64,000 nucleotides of DNA from G020354085 sp964482055. GTDB taxonomy: Bacteria; Pseudomonadota; Gammaproteobacteria; Acidiferrobacterales; Sulfurifustaceae. The stretch covers positions 1-64,000 of the forward strand of contig CAYZVX010000005.1 of the NCBI GenBank assembly GCA_964482055.1, read 5' to 3'. A program made the position numbers and the translations under genes. Of the stretch, positions 7,795 to 16,288 are shown one piece after another. The number at the start of each line of letters is the position of its first letter. The first letter of the stretch is position 1. The notes beneath the pieces are model-generated. The model was not told the DNA's origin. It ran no database searches and worked only from the letters and a program-made list of their open reading frames with translations.

Positions 7795-9036
7795 TTAGGC
7801 CGCAGCCGGCCCGGCCTTGGCGGCACGGGCCTCGTGGTGCGGATCGGCGTCCGCGTCGGCCAGGCTCTGCGGCAGGAACGGCAGCACCCGCACGGCAAAG
7901 ACGACCATGACCAGCGCGATCGCGATGCCGCTCACGCCGAGCAGCAGCTCGGGCGCGCTCGGGCTATAGGCCGCCACGACTCCGTCGAAGAAGCTCGAGC
8001 CGACAACTTCCTTGCCGGGGAGCAGGGGCATGGGGTAAGCCTGCCCGCCGATGATCGTGACGTACATCTGGGCGAGGCCCCCGAGCACGACCAGCACGCA
8101 GGCCAGCACTACCAGCGCCCGCGACCGGCCCAGACCCGAATGGAAGCAGATGAGCAGCGGCACCACGCTGCCCAACAGGATCTGGCCGATCCAGAACATG
8201 CGCGTCACCACGCCGCCGTCGAGGAGCACGAAGGCCTCGACCCCGTGGCGCTGGGTGATGTAAAGATTGGTGAGGTGGTAGACGACCACGAAATAGAGCG
8301 AGGCTGCGACGAACACCCCGAGCAGGTTGCGCAGGCGCGCGAACACGACGTCGCCAAACTCGCGTCCCGACCAGCGCATGCCCGCCAGCAGCACGACCAG
8401 ATAGATGGCCAGGCCGTAGGTGAACGAGAACACGATGAACATCGGCGCCATGACCGCCGTATCGTAGGCATCGCGCGCGACCAGGAAGCCGAAAATCGAG
8501 CCGGTACCGGTGGTCAGGACCAGGCGCCAGATGAAGGCGAACATCCCGACCGGTTTGGAATACGCGGCCATGCGCCGCTCCATCATCATCCACAGATAGA
8601 CGATGACGACCGCGAAGAATCCGGTGTACAGAAAAATGTTCCAAGCGAAGATCGATTTGAAGTTGTAATAAGTCATCGCCACGATCAACCGGTCGGGGCG
8701 CCCGAGGTCGAGGACCAGCACCGCCAGGCCGCCGGCGAGCAGGGCGATGGCGAGCAGGCCGGAGAGCCGCGCGAGCGGCTTGTACAGCGCGCGGCCGAAC
8801 ACCGAGGCGATCGACGCGACATTGAGGGCGCCCGAGGCTGCGACGATCAGGAACACGGCAAACACGTGCGGTGTGCCCCACACGATCTGGTTGGTCATGC
8901 CCGTGACCCAGTGGCCCTGGTGCTCCATGTACCAGGCAGCACCCAGGCCGGCCAGCACCACGGCGCCAAGGATGGCGAACAGCGCGTAAAAGCCGGCGCT
9001 GCGGCCTTCGATTTCCCTGTAGTGGATATGTGCCAT
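7795..9036 (-). CDS. dsrP: DsrP, NrfD-type membrane quinone oxidoreductase subunit
   Basis: This 413-aa integral membrane protein has about ten hydrophobic segments, among them LFAILGAVVLAGLGAAWYM, IALLAGGLAVLVLDLGRPD and LACVLVVLGGLAQM. It is of the NrfD/PsrC type. In the DsrMKJOP complex it is thought to exchange electrons with the quinone pool, working with periplasmic DsrO and DsrJ. The acidic GRPDRL motif after a membrane segment is typical. Translation starts at the ATG at 9036; a longer version would extend into the repeat spacer before it. Confidence 0.95.
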   Translation of the reverse strand: MAHIHYREIEGRSAGFYALFAILGAVVLAGLGAAWYMEHQGHWVTGMTNQIVWGTPHVFAVFLIVAASGALNVASIASVFGRALYKPLARLSGLLAIALLAGGLAVLVLDLGRPDRLIVAMTYYNFKSIFAWNIFLYTGFFAVVIVYLWMMMERRMAAYSKPVGMFAFIWRLVLTTGTGSIFGFLVARDAYDTAVMAPMFIVFSFTYGLAIYLVVLLAGMRWSGREFGDVVFARLRNLLGVFVAASLYFVVVYHLTNLYITQRHGVEAFVLLDGGVVTRMFWIGQILLGSVVPLLICFHSGLGRSRALVVLACVLVVLGGLAQMYVTIIGGQAYPMPLLPGKEVVGSSFFDGVVAAYSPSAPELLLGVSGIAIALVMVVFAVRVLPFLPQSLADADADPHHEARAAKAGPAAA

Positions 9037-9073
9037 GTGGTTCAGCTCGAAATTCGGGACTCGCAACTCGAGA
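9037..9073. repeat. ACTCGAAATTCGGGACTCG-type repeat spacer between dsrO and dsrP
   Basis: The spacer carries the repeated words CTCGAAATTCGGGACTCG and CAACTCGAGACTAG. The same vocabulary recurs at 10210-10250 between dsrL and dsrJ. The last word supplies bases next to the dsrO stop. Confidence 0.65.
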
Positions 9074-9799
9074 CTAGAGGTTCTGGTACCGCACGCCGGT
9101 GTTGAGACTCAGGTCGGGGCGCAGTTGCGTGGATGGCGCGGACGAAAGTCTCTGTCGGATCTCGCTGTTGTTGTCGTTGAGATCGCCGAACACCATGGCC
9201 TTACCGCCGTCCCGGGTGCAGGCCTCGACACAGGCCGGAATGCGCCCCGCGTCGACGCGGTGCACGCACAGCGTGCACGACTCAACCGTGCCCTTGCCAC
9301 GCGGCACGTGCGGCTTCTGGCCAGTCGTATTTTCATGAATGAAAGAGCGCGCCTTGTAAGGGCAGGCCATCATGCAGTAGCGACAGCCGATGCAGATGTG
9401 CTTGTCGACCAGCACGATGCCATCGGCCCGCCGGAACGAGGCGCCGGTCGGACAGACATCAACACAGGGCGGATGCTCGCAATGCTGGCACATGACCGGC
9501 AGCGTCTGGACGTATCCGGTCTGTTTGTCTTTGAGCGTAACGGTGCGGATCCACTGCGCGTCGGTCGCCGGTCGGCCGTGGCCAACGACGCCATTTTCCT
9601 CGTGACAGGCGCTGACGCAGGCACCGCAGTCGGTGCATTTGGCGATATCGATCACGATGCCCCAGCGCTGCAACGCCGATACGGCCTGCTCGGGTGAGCG
9701 CGCCTGGGCGAGCTCGACGAGCCGCAGGCTCGGCACGGCGGCAGCGCCGGCCAGCGCGGCGGCTCCCCAACCCAGAAACTGGCGGCGGTTTATGTCCAT
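9074..9799 (-). CDS. dsrO: DsrO, periplasmic iron-sulfur protein
   Basis: The 241-aa protein begins with a Tat signal peptide (MDINRRQFLGWGAAALAG), so it is exported folded. Ferredoxin-type Cys groups follow: CTDCGACVSACHEEN, CQHCEHPPCVDVCP, CIGCRYCMMACPYKA and a later CTLCVHRVDAG set. Together these could bind four [4Fe-4S] clusters as in DmsB/NrfC-type electron carriers. It should pass electrons between DsrJ and DsrP. Its gene starts two bases after dsrJ ends. Confidence 0.96.
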   Translation of the reverse strand: MDINRRQFLGWGAAALAGAAAVPSLRLVELAQARSPEQAVSALQRWGIVIDIAKCTDCGACVSACHEENGVVGHGRPATDAQWIRTVTLKDKQTGYVQTLPVMCQHCEHPPCVDVCPTGASFRRADGIVLVDKHICIGCRYCMMACPYKARSFIHENTTGQKPHVPRGKGTVESCTLCVHRVDAGRIPACVEACTRDGGKAMVFGDLNDNNSEIRQRLSSAPSTQLRPDLSLNTGVRYQNL

Positions 9800-9801
9800 G
9801 G

Positions 9802-10209
9802 CTAGTTCCCCGCGGTCAGCCGTGACGCGGCGGCGGCCTTGTCCTTTTCGGGCGTGGCCGCGTGGCAGTCGAAGCAGTCGATCTTGACGGCCGCGTAGGT
9901 GTGACAGCTCTGGCAGAAGCCGTCCTTGCCGAGCACGCTATTGGTGCGGGGATCGGCATGGCAGTTCACACAGTTCTTAAAGCTGTGCTTCACGGTGCGA
10001 ATGCCGCGGTGCACCGTTTCGTCGCGCTGATGCAGGATGAACTTCATGTGATCGCGGCGCATGACGTCAGTCGGCTCGACACATTTTTCGCCCGGTTGTG
10101 TCTGTACGGCCGGCAGCGGCACGCGCGCCGGCTTGTTCGCCTGTGTCGCCCAAGCGGCGGCCGCGAACGCCACGGTGAGCAACACCCCGATCAGCTTTGT
10201 CGTCTTCAC
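9802..10209 (-). CDS. dsrJ: DsrJ, periplasmic triheme cytochrome c
   Basis: The 135-aa protein has an N-terminal hydrophobic segment (LIGVLLTVAFAAAAW, 7-20) that acts as signal or anchor. Three CxxCH heme sites follow: CVNCH (80-84), CQSCH (99-103) and CFDCH (112-116). Cys43 (PGEKCVEP) matches the cysteine reported as an unusual heme ligand in Allochromatium DsrJ. The start is a GTG at 10209 with GAAGAG just upstream; no ATG fits. It is the periplasmic entry point of the DsrMKJOP complex, with an unknown natural sulfur substrate. Confidence 0.94.
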   Translation of the reverse strand: MKTTKLIGVLLTVAFAAAAWATQANKPARVPLPAVQTQPGEKCVEPTDVMRRDHMKFILHQRDETVHRGIRTVKHSFKNCVNCHADPRTNSVLGKDGFCQSCHTYAAVKIDCFDCHAATPEKDKAAAASRLTAGN

Positions 10210-10252
10210 GCTCTTCAACTCGAAACTCGGAACTCGAGACCCGAAACTGGGT
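10210..10252. repeat. AACTCGAAACTCGGAACTCG-type repeat spacer between dsrL and dsrJ
   Basis: The 43-base gap is made of near-repeats of a seven- to eight-base word: CAACTCGAAACTCGGAACTC then GAGACCCGAAACTGGG. It is the same word family as 9037-9073. It contains the Shine-Dalgarno region of dsrJ (GTTGAAGAG on the minus strand), so it might affect dsrJ translation. Confidence 0.7.
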
Positions 10253-12259
10253 TTAGTGGTCTCCCATGCCCATCTTGATGTAGCCAGTCGGGCAGACGTC
10301 CGCGCAGATGTGACAGCCGATGCACAGGTCGTAGTCGGTATAGACATAGCGGCCCATGGTGTACTCGCTCTTCGGGGTGCGCTTGACTGCGGTCTGCGGG
10401 CAGTAGATCACGCAATTGTCGCACTCGAAGCACAGGCCGCAGCTCATGCAGCGCTTGGCCTCCGCGATCGCCTGCGACTCATCGAGACCCTTCACGCGTT
10501 CCTGAAAATGCCCGAGCACCTCTTCAGCGCTCGGAACCACCTCCACGCGCTTGTGGCGCGGGGTGTACGTGAAGTGGCCGAGGAACAGCTCATCGGCCTG
10601 GCAGACTTCCGAGGCCGAGCGGTCTTCGTAGTTATGGATGGCGTAACCGCCGACGGCCTTGCCCTGTTCCGAGGTGCCGCGCAAACCGCGGTCGATTGGA
10701 CGCTCGTCTTCCGGACCCGCTGGCCTGAACTCCTTCGGCGTCAAACCCACCTCGTTCAGCTTGGCGAGCAGGTTGAAGTGATGAACGTCCACTTTGGGCC
10801 GCTTGCCGAGGCCTTCCTTCTTGAGGTAGTGGTCAATGGTCTCGGCGGCGATCGAGGCCTGGCCGATGACGGTTGTGAGCAGATGCGGGCGGATGATGTC
10901 GCCACAGACGAAGTAGCCGGGTTTGCCGGGCACCTGGTAGAACTTGTCGGCGTTGATCAGGCCCTTGCCGTTGTCGAACTGCTCCATGCCCTTGAAGTTG
11001 CCGATCTGGCCGATGGCCGAGACGATGAGGTCGGCCTCGAGGTCCTGCTCGCTGCCGGGTTTCTCGACCGGCTTGCCGCTCGAGTAGTCGAGTTCCACCA
11101 CGCGCAGGGCCTTGGCGCGACCCTTGTCGTCGAGAATCACCTTCACCGGCTGCAGCGCGCCGCGGATCTTGACGCCCTCGCGCTGCGCGTCTTCGATTTC
11201 GTGCTTGGCGGCGTTCATCTTCTCGACCGGCTGGCGCGAGATCAGCAGCACCTCGGCGCCTTCCTTGCGGGCCGTGGTGGCGACGTCGTGCGCGGTCTGG
11301 CCGAGCACCACGTACTCGGGACGTTCGGTCTCCTTCATCTCCTTGATGTAGCCAAGGCGGCGCGCCACCGAGGCCACGTCGATCGAGGTGTCACCGCCGC
11401 CGACCACGACGACGCGGCCGGCGACGGCCTTCAGGCGCCCCTGGTTGAAGGCCTCGAGAAACGCCACACCGCTGATGCAATTGGGCGCATTCGCCCCCTC
11501 AACCGGCAGCATGCGGCCGGACTGGCAGCCGATCGCGAACAGCACGGCGTCGTAGTTCTTTTCCAGATCCGCAAGCGGCACGTCGGTGCCGACGCGCGTC
11601 TTGGTGCGGACCTCGACGCCCATGGCGACGATGCGGTTGATCTCTCCGTCTAGCACTTCGCGCGGCAGGCGATAGCCCGGCACCCCATAGCGCGCCATGC
11701 CGCCCAGCTGCTCGTGGTCGTCAAACACCGTGACCGCGTGGCCCTTGCGGCGCAGCTGGTAGGCGGCGGCAAGCCCGGCGGGACCGCCGCCGATAATGGC
11801 GATTCTCTTGCCGGACGGTTGCGCTTCCGGGACGAAGGCGAACTTGTTGGCGAGTGCGGTGTCGCCGATGTACTGCTCCACGGAGTTGATGCCGACGTAG
11901 TCCTCCACGGCGTTGCGGTTGCAGCCGCTCTGGCACGGCGCCGGACACACGCGGCCCATCATGGACGGGAAAGGGTTCGCGTCAGTGAGGCGGCGGAAGG
12001 CGTACTCCTGCATGGTCGTGCCCTTCGCCGGTTTCTCGATGCCGCGCACGATGTTGAGCCAGCCGCGGATGTCCTCGCCCGAGGGGCAGCTCGCCTGGCA
12101 CGGCGGGGTCTTGTGCACGTAAGTCGGGCACTTGTCGGTCTCGTCCGCCACGAAGATCTTCTCGTGCAGCGAGCGCCACTTGTAGTCACCATCCTTGAAT
12201 CGACGGAACGTGTAGCCGGGCTGGGCGCCTTGCTTCATCTTGTCGCCGGGAGTTGCCAT
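10253..12259 (-). CDS. dsrL: DsrL, iron-sulfur flavoprotein NAD(P)H oxidoreductase
   Basis: The 668-aa protein is a glutamate-synthase small-subunit-like flavoenzyme. It has N-terminal Cys motifs (CQASCPSGEDIRGW and CPAPCQSGCNR), an FAD loop (IIGGGPAGLAAAYQLRRKG, about 157-175), a second Rossmann loop (VVVVGGGDTSIDVA), and a C-terminal ferredoxin (CMSCGLCFECDNC and CIGCHICADVCP). In sulfur oxidisers DsrL interacts with DsrAB and passes electrons from sulfite formation towards NAD(P). Its presence separates oxidative dsr operons from most reductive ones. It lies between dsrK and dsrJ as in Allochromatium. Confidence 0.96.
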   Translation of the reverse strand: MATPGDKMKQGAQPGYTFRRFKDGDYKWRSLHEKIFVADETDKCPTYVHKTPPCQASCPSGEDIRGWLNIVRGIEKPAKGTTMQEYAFRRLTDANPFPSMMGRVCPAPCQSGCNRNAVEDYVGINSVEQYIGDTALANKFAFVPEAQPSGKRIAIIGGGPAGLAAAYQLRRKGHAVTVFDDHEQLGGMARYGVPGYRLPREVLDGEINRIVAMGVEVRTKTRVGTDVPLADLEKNYDAVLFAIGCQSGRMLPVEGANAPNCISGVAFLEAFNQGRLKAVAGRVVVVGGGDTSIDVASVARRLGYIKEMKETERPEYVVLGQTAHDVATTARKEGAEVLLISRQPVEKMNAAKHEIEDAQREGVKIRGALQPVKVILDDKGRAKALRVVELDYSSGKPVEKPGSEQDLEADLIVSAIGQIGNFKGMEQFDNGKGLINADKFYQVPGKPGYFVCGDIIRPHLLTTVIGQASIAAETIDHYLKKEGLGKRPKVDVHHFNLLAKLNEVGLTPKEFRPAGPEDERPIDRGLRGTSEQGKAVGGYAIHNYEDRSASEVCQADELFLGHFTYTPRHKRVEVVPSAEEVLGHFQERVKGLDESQAIAEAKRCMSCGLCFECDNCVIYCPQTAVKRTPKSEYTMGRYVYTDYDLCIGCHICADVCPTGYIKMGMGDH

Positions 12260-12309
12260 GTTTCGGATCTCCGAATTGTCCGCGTTAGGAGTTGCTGTTG
12301 ACCAGGAGT

Positions 12310-13803
12310 TTACTCGTTGACCGCGCCGAGCCGGATGGCATTGCTCACCAGCCCGTGCACGCTCTGAATCATGTCCATCGGGAACTTGTAGTAGGGCAGA
12401 ACCTTGGTGAACTGCGCCTTGCAGATCGCGCAGATCGCCGCGATGTGCGTAACACCGTACTCCTCGACCACCTGCTTGAGCGCGAGCATGCGCGGCGCCG
12501 TGCCCTTGACGCGCAACTCGATGAGCTCATCGGTCAGGATGCCGCCGCCGCCGCCGCAGCAATAGGTGCTCTCGTAGATCGTCTCGGGCGCCATGTCGTA
12601 GAACTTGTTGCAGGTCGCCCGGATGATCGCGCGCGGGATGATGAACTGCCCGCCCGGCATGTTGCCCATGCGCGAGGCGCGCGCCACGTTGCACGAATCG
12701 TGGAAGGTGAGAACCTTGTCGTCGTTTGCCGACTTGTCGAACTTGAGCGCGCCGCGCTGCATCAGGTCGTAGGTGAACTCGCAGATGTGCTGCGGGACGG
12801 GATAGCGCTGGTCGAGGAAGTCGAACGGCCCGATGAGCGTGTTCCAGAAGCTGTAGGCGACGCGCCAGGCATGCCCGCACTCGCCGACCACGATGCGCTT
12901 GACGCCGAGATCGAGCGCCGCCTCGCGGATGCGCCGGGCGACCCTGTAGAGGTTCTCGGGCGAACCCACGAACATGCCGAAATTGCCGGCCTCCGAGGCG
13001 TACGAGGACAGCGTCCAGGACACGCCGGCGGCGTGGAACACCTTGCCGTAGCCGATCAGGCCATCGATGTGCGGCTCGGCGAAGAAGTCGGCCGACGGGG
13101 TGACCAGCAGCACCTCGGCGCCCTTCACGTCGAGCGGGTACTTCACGTCAACGCCGGTGGCGTCCTTCACGTCCTCCTCGAGGCCGAGCAGGGTATCCTC
13201 GAGCGCCGGTCCCGGCAGCCCGAGGTTGTTGCCGATCTTGTTGACCTTGACCAGGATCTCGTTGGTGTACTTCTGTCCGAGGCCGACCGAATCCATGATC
13301 TCGCGCGCCGCCATCGAGATCTCGGCGGTGTCGATGCCGTACGGGCAGAACACCGAACAGCGCCGGCACTGCGAGCACTGGTGGAAGTAGCTATACCACT
13401 CGTCGAGCACGTCCTTGGTCATGTCCCGCGCGCCCACGAGCTTCGGGAACAGCTTGCCGGCGGTCGTGTAGTAGCGGCGGTAGACCGAGCGCAGCAGGTC
13501 CTGGCGCGCGACCGGCATGTTCTTGGGGTCGGTGGTGCCGAGGTAGTAGTGGCACTTGTCGGTGCAGGCGCCGCACTTCACGCACGAGTCGAGGAACACC
13601 TGCAGCGCGCGTGACTTGGACACCAGCTCGCCGAGCTTCTCGACCGCTTTCTGTTCCCAGTTCTCCACCAGCTCGCCGGGAAAGCCGAGCGGCTTGTTGT
13701 GGTCGGGCTTGGCCACATACGGCTTCACGCCGGCCATCGCGCCCGGATGGATGTGCGGGATTACCTGGTATTCACCGAGGACGGGTGTTTCGAATTCGGC
13801 CAT
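12310..13803 (-). CDS. dsrK: DsrK, heterodisulfide-reductase-like iron-sulfur protein
   Basis: The 497-aa protein is like HdrD. Two ferredoxin-type Cys groups near the N-terminus (CVKCGACTDKCHYYLG and CSQCRRCSVFCPYG) precede two CCG domains, including YCCGGGGGILTDELIELR and CNVARASRMG. The CCG cluster is thought to act on the DsrC trisulfide or disulfide on the cytoplasmic side. dsrM ends three bases before its start, consistent with an obligate DsrMK pair. Length and motif order are normal. Confidence 0.96.
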   Translation of the reverse strand: MAEFETPVLGEYQVIPHIHPGAMAGVKPYVAKPDHNKPLGFPGELVENWEQKAVEKLGELVSKSRALQVFLDSCVKCGACTDKCHYYLGTTDPKNMPVARQDLLRSVYRRYYTTAGKLFPKLVGARDMTKDVLDEWYSYFHQCSQCRRCSVFCPYGIDTAEISMAAREIMDSVGLGQKYTNEILVKVNKIGNNLGLPGPALEDTLLGLEEDVKDATGVDVKYPLDVKGAEVLLVTPSADFFAEPHIDGLIGYGKVFHAAGVSWTLSSYASEAGNFGMFVGSPENLYRVARRIREAALDLGVKRIVVGECGHAWRVAYSFWNTLIGPFDFLDQRYPVPQHICEFTYDLMQRGALKFDKSANDDKVLTFHDSCNVARASRMGNMPGGQFIIPRAIIRATCNKFYDMAPETIYESTYCCGGGGGILTDELIELRVKGTAPRMLALKQVVEEYGVTHIAAICAICKAQFTKVLPYYKFPMDMIQSVHGLVSNAIRLGAVNE

Positions 13804-13806
13804 GGC

Positions 13807-14571
13807 CTACCCCGTTCCGGCGATCTTGGTGTTGTCGATTTGCGCGGACCAGCCGGCGACGTGACGGCGTTCGCGCGGGTTGTCGCGCTGGTTGCGCGTC
13901 GGGCTGAAGAACACGCCCGGGGCGTGCAGGAGCTTCGAGAACGGGAACACGATCATCAAGGCGGCGACCAGCGCCAGGTGCACCAATAAGAAAGCGCTCG
14001 GCGGCAGCGGCTGCCATTCGAACAGCAGGAGCCCCAGCACGAAGGCCTTGAGCGCGACGATGTCGGTGTGCGCCACGAACGTCATCATGAGACCGCTGCC
14101 AGCGATCGCCAGCAGCAGGAGCAACATCAGGTAGTCCGAGGGGCTCGAGATGTACCGCACCCGGTCGACGAGGAAGCGCCGCGCGAGCAGCCCACCGAGC
14201 CCCAGCACCATCGCGTAGCCGGCGTACTTGCCGGCTGCCTGCACGAGCTCGAGGTTAACGAGCGGCCACAGTACGGAGTCCGGCGTCAAGGCGTAGCGCA
14301 GGTGGCGGAAGAAGGCGAGCAGGAGCGACAAGTGAAAGACCCAGCCGAAGATCCAGATCCACTTGTTGGATTTGAACAGGCTTTCGAACAGCACCACCTC
14401 GCGCGCCATGCGCGCGACGACGCCGGCATAGGTGGTCGGCGCAGGGGTTGTCGGTATTTTCAGCGGCTGCGGTGTTCTGGCGAAGATGTAGATCTTGCGC
14501 GCCACCCCGGCGACAAAGACCAACGTTGCAACGTAGAACAGCAGCGCGTATGTGACGGTAACTGCCGACAT
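13807..14571 (-). CDS. dsrM: DsrM, membrane cytochrome b subunit
   Basis: This 254-aa protein has about five to six membrane segments (YALLFYVATLVFVAGVA, WIFGWVFHLSLLLAFF, YAGYAMVLGLGGLLA, YLMLLLLLAIAGSGLMM, SAFLLVHLALVAALMIV). It resembles the NarI-type cytochrome b. His residues in WVFHLSL, AHTDIV and LVHLALV are candidate heme ligands. It would connect DsrK to the quinone pool. The ATG at 14571 follows GGAGAG; the 42-residue upstream extension in the same frame is not protein-like. Confidence 0.94.
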   Translation of the reverse strand: MSAVTVTYALLFYVATLVFVAGVARKIYIFARTPQPLKIPTTPAPTTYAGVVARMAREVVLFESLFKSNKWIWIFGWVFHLSLLLAFFRHLRYALTPDSVLWPLVNLELVQAAGKYAGYAMVLGLGGLLARRFLVDRVRYISSPSDYLMLLLLLAIAGSGLMMTFVAHTDIVALKAFVLGLLLFEWQPLPPSAFLLVHLALVAALMIVFPFSKLLHAPGVFFSPTRNQRDNPRERRHVAGWSAQIDNTKIAGTG

Positions 14572-14654
14572 CAATCTCTCCAAGAAACCGCTGGAGTCGG
14601 GGTGGGGGCGGTTATGGCCGCCCCACCGAGACGTTGTACCTGTAGGTCTTCGTC

Positions 14655-14987
14655 CTAGACGCAACCGGTCGGCTTGGGCAGGCCGGCGTATTTGCACGCC
14701 TGCTTGGCCGGGCCGTACGGGAACAGCTCGTACAGATACTTGCTGTTGCCCTTGTCGGCGCCGAGCTTCTTGCCGATCGCTTTGGTCAGCACGCGCACGG
14801 CCGGGGCGATCTGGTATTCGTCGTAGTACTCGCGCAGGAAGTTGATCACTTCCCAGTGGTTGGGCGTCAGCTCGCAGTTGTCGGCCTTGGCCATCGCCTT
14901 GGCAACTTCCTCGCTCCAGTCCGCACGGTTGACGAGGTAGCCTTCCTCGTCCGTCTCATAGACCTTTCCGTTTACTTCGATTGGCAT
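14655..14987 (-). CDS. dsrC: DsrC, sulfur-carrier protein with both redox cysteines
   Basis: The 110-aa protein begins MPIEVNGKVYETDEEGYL and ends with the flexible arm KQACKYAGLPKPTGCV. The two conserved cysteines are Cys98 and penultimate Cys109, ten residues apart as required for a DsrC that forms a persulfide or trisulfide. It receives sulfur from DsrEFH and delivers it to DsrAB, and is recycled at DsrK. Compare the cysteine-free homologue at 21871-22209. Confidence 0.98.
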   Translation of the reverse strand: MPIEVNGKVYETDEEGYLVNRADWSEEVAKAMAKADNCELTPNHWEVINFLREYYDEYQIAPAVRVLTKAIGKKLGADKGNSKYLYELFPYGPAKQACKYAGLPKPTGCV

Positions 14988-15149
14988 GTCACGTTCTCCT
15001 CAACAGAGTTAGATGTAGGCTCAAACTAGCGCCCAGTGCCCGAGGCGACCGCTCTTTCGGCACCGGGCCCTTGCCCCGAGAAACTCGCCCTGTTTCCCGG
15101 GGCGCCAAAACCGCCGACTCCGAAAAAGCTTCGCCACGGAAGCCGGCGG

Positions 15150-15455
15150 CTAGAGCCAGGATTCTACTGCTTTATGTTGGGTTACCAAGTCAACAAACCC
15201 GCCATAGTCGACGGCTTGAACCCCGTCGATCAACCGGTCACTCATACCGCGCGCCTCTACGTCCGGCCCGAGCACGTAGACCTTGATCGACTTCATGGCG
15301 TCACCCAGCTTCCTGGCGGCTGGTGTTCCCTTCACGGCGGCGTAGATGCCGTCCTCGATCAGCAGCACCGAGCTGCCGGTCTTGGCGTGCGCGAGGCAGG
15401 CATCGAACGTGTTGCGCTCGTACGGAGACTTGTTCACGGTATGAAGCAGCGCCAT
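15150..15455 (-). CDS. dsrH: DsrH, TusB-like subunit of the DsrEFH sulfurtransferase
   Basis: The 101-aa protein begins MALLHTVNKSPYERNTFDAC. Cys20 is at the same position as the conserved DsrH cysteine in Allochromatium. It belongs to the DsrH/TusB family and forms the alpha2beta2gamma2 complex with DsrE and DsrF that passes sulfur to DsrC. The gene starts nine bases after dsrF ends. The 162 bases between dsrH and dsrC hold no clear gene. Confidence 0.95.
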   Translation of the reverse strand: MALLHTVNKSPYERNTFDACLAHAKTGSSVLLIEDGIYAAVKGTPAARKLGDAMKSIKVYVLGPDVEARGMSDRLIDGVQAVDYGGFVDLVTQHKAVESWL

Positions 15456-15464
15456 CGTTTTTCC

Positions 15465-15848
15465 TCAGAAGCTCAGCACGACGTCTTGGCTGTCCATCAT
15501 GTCCGCCATTTCGGCGGTCGACAGCACCTGTACTGGGACCACCAGATCGTCCTCCGTCAGCCCGCGGGCGGCCAGCGATTCCTTGCTCACGTACAGCTTC
15601 TCGATGTCGTAGCCCTCGAGCGCACGGTAGGTGGGTGAGAAATTCTTCATCTCCGCCTTCTTCGTGTCTTGGCCCTTGACGAGCTGGTAGACGCCGTCAT
15701 CAACGAACGCGAGCGATACGTCCTGCTCGAAGGCCGCCGCGATCAGCACCACCTCCAGGGACTCGAGCGCATAGATCGTGCCGTACGGCGCCTTGCGGTT
15801 GACGAACATGAACTTCTTCTTGACGCCGCCTTCTTCCATTTCTTCCAT
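15465..15848 (-). CDS. dsrF: DsrF, TusC-like subunit of the DsrEFH sulfurtransferase
   Basis: The 127-aa protein has the DsrE/F fold (KKFMFVNRKAPYGTIYALES, AFEQDVSLAFVDDGVYQLV). It carries no cysteine, as expected for the subunit that is mainly structural. It forms a heterohexamer with DsrE and DsrH. dsrE lies 11 bases upstream and dsrH nine bases downstream. The extra acidic N-terminal start MEEMEEGG is slightly longer than usual; translation might also begin at the second Met. Confidence 0.95.
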   Translation of the reverse strand: MEEMEEGGVKKKFMFVNRKAPYGTIYALESLEVVLIAAAFEQDVSLAFVDDGVYQLVKGQDTKKAEMKNFSPTYRALEGYDIEKLYVSKESLAARGLTEDDLVVPVQVLSTAEMADMMDSQDVVLSF

Positions 15849-15859
15849 TGCCGCCCCCC

Positions 15860-16252
15860 TTAGTCGCCGAAGGTCACCAGGCGATCGGCCTGGATGCCGG
15901 CCTCGATCAGCTGCCCGAGGCCCGAAATGCGGAAGCCGGGGGCGATGTTGTTGGCATCCTTGCCGTGACGCTTCATCTCGCCTTCGTCGAGCAGGCCACG
16001 GCGCTGCGCCGCGGCAATGCAGATGACAAGATCGAGCTTGTGCTTTTCGGCCAGCTCCGACCAGCGCTTGACGATGTTGCGCTCGTCCTGCGGCGGCACG
16101 GTGAGACGCGTGCCGTTGTTGACGCCGTCATGGTAGAAGAACACACGAAAGATCTCGTGCCCCTTGTCGAGCGCCGCCTTGGTGAACTGGTAGGCCGTGT
16201 CGGACGCCTGGTGCGTGTACGGCCCCTCGTTGACCAGTACTGCCAGCTTCAT
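15860..16252 (-). CDS. dsrE: DsrE, TusD-like catalytic subunit of the DsrEFH sulfurtransferase
   Basis: The 130-aa protein begins MKLAVLVNEGPYTHQASDTA and holds Cys78 in LVICIAAAQRRG, the same position as the persulfide-bearing cysteine of Allochromatium DsrE. This residue takes up sulfane sulfur and passes it to DsrC. It is the first of three tightly spaced genes (dsrE-dsrF-dsrH) downstream of dsrB. The chain length is typical. Confidence 0.97.
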   Translation of the reverse strand: MKLAVLVNEGPYTHQASDTAYQFTKAALDKGHEIFRVFFYHDGVNNGTRLTVPPQDERNIVKRWSELAEKHKLDLVICIAAAQRRGLLDEGEMKRHGKDANNIAPGFRISGLGQLIEAGIQADRLVTFGD

Positions 16253-16288
16253 GGATCGCCTCCCTCGTTTTGTCGCCCGCGCCCTGAT

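Noticed and set aside
10061..11653. Long rightward open frame (530 aa) opposite dsrL
   Set aside because: Shadow of dsrL caused by high G+C; the reading is low in hydrophobic core pattern and has no start signal, while dsrL is clear on the other strand. Similar shadows lie opposite dsrAB, dsrK, dapE and the kinase gene.
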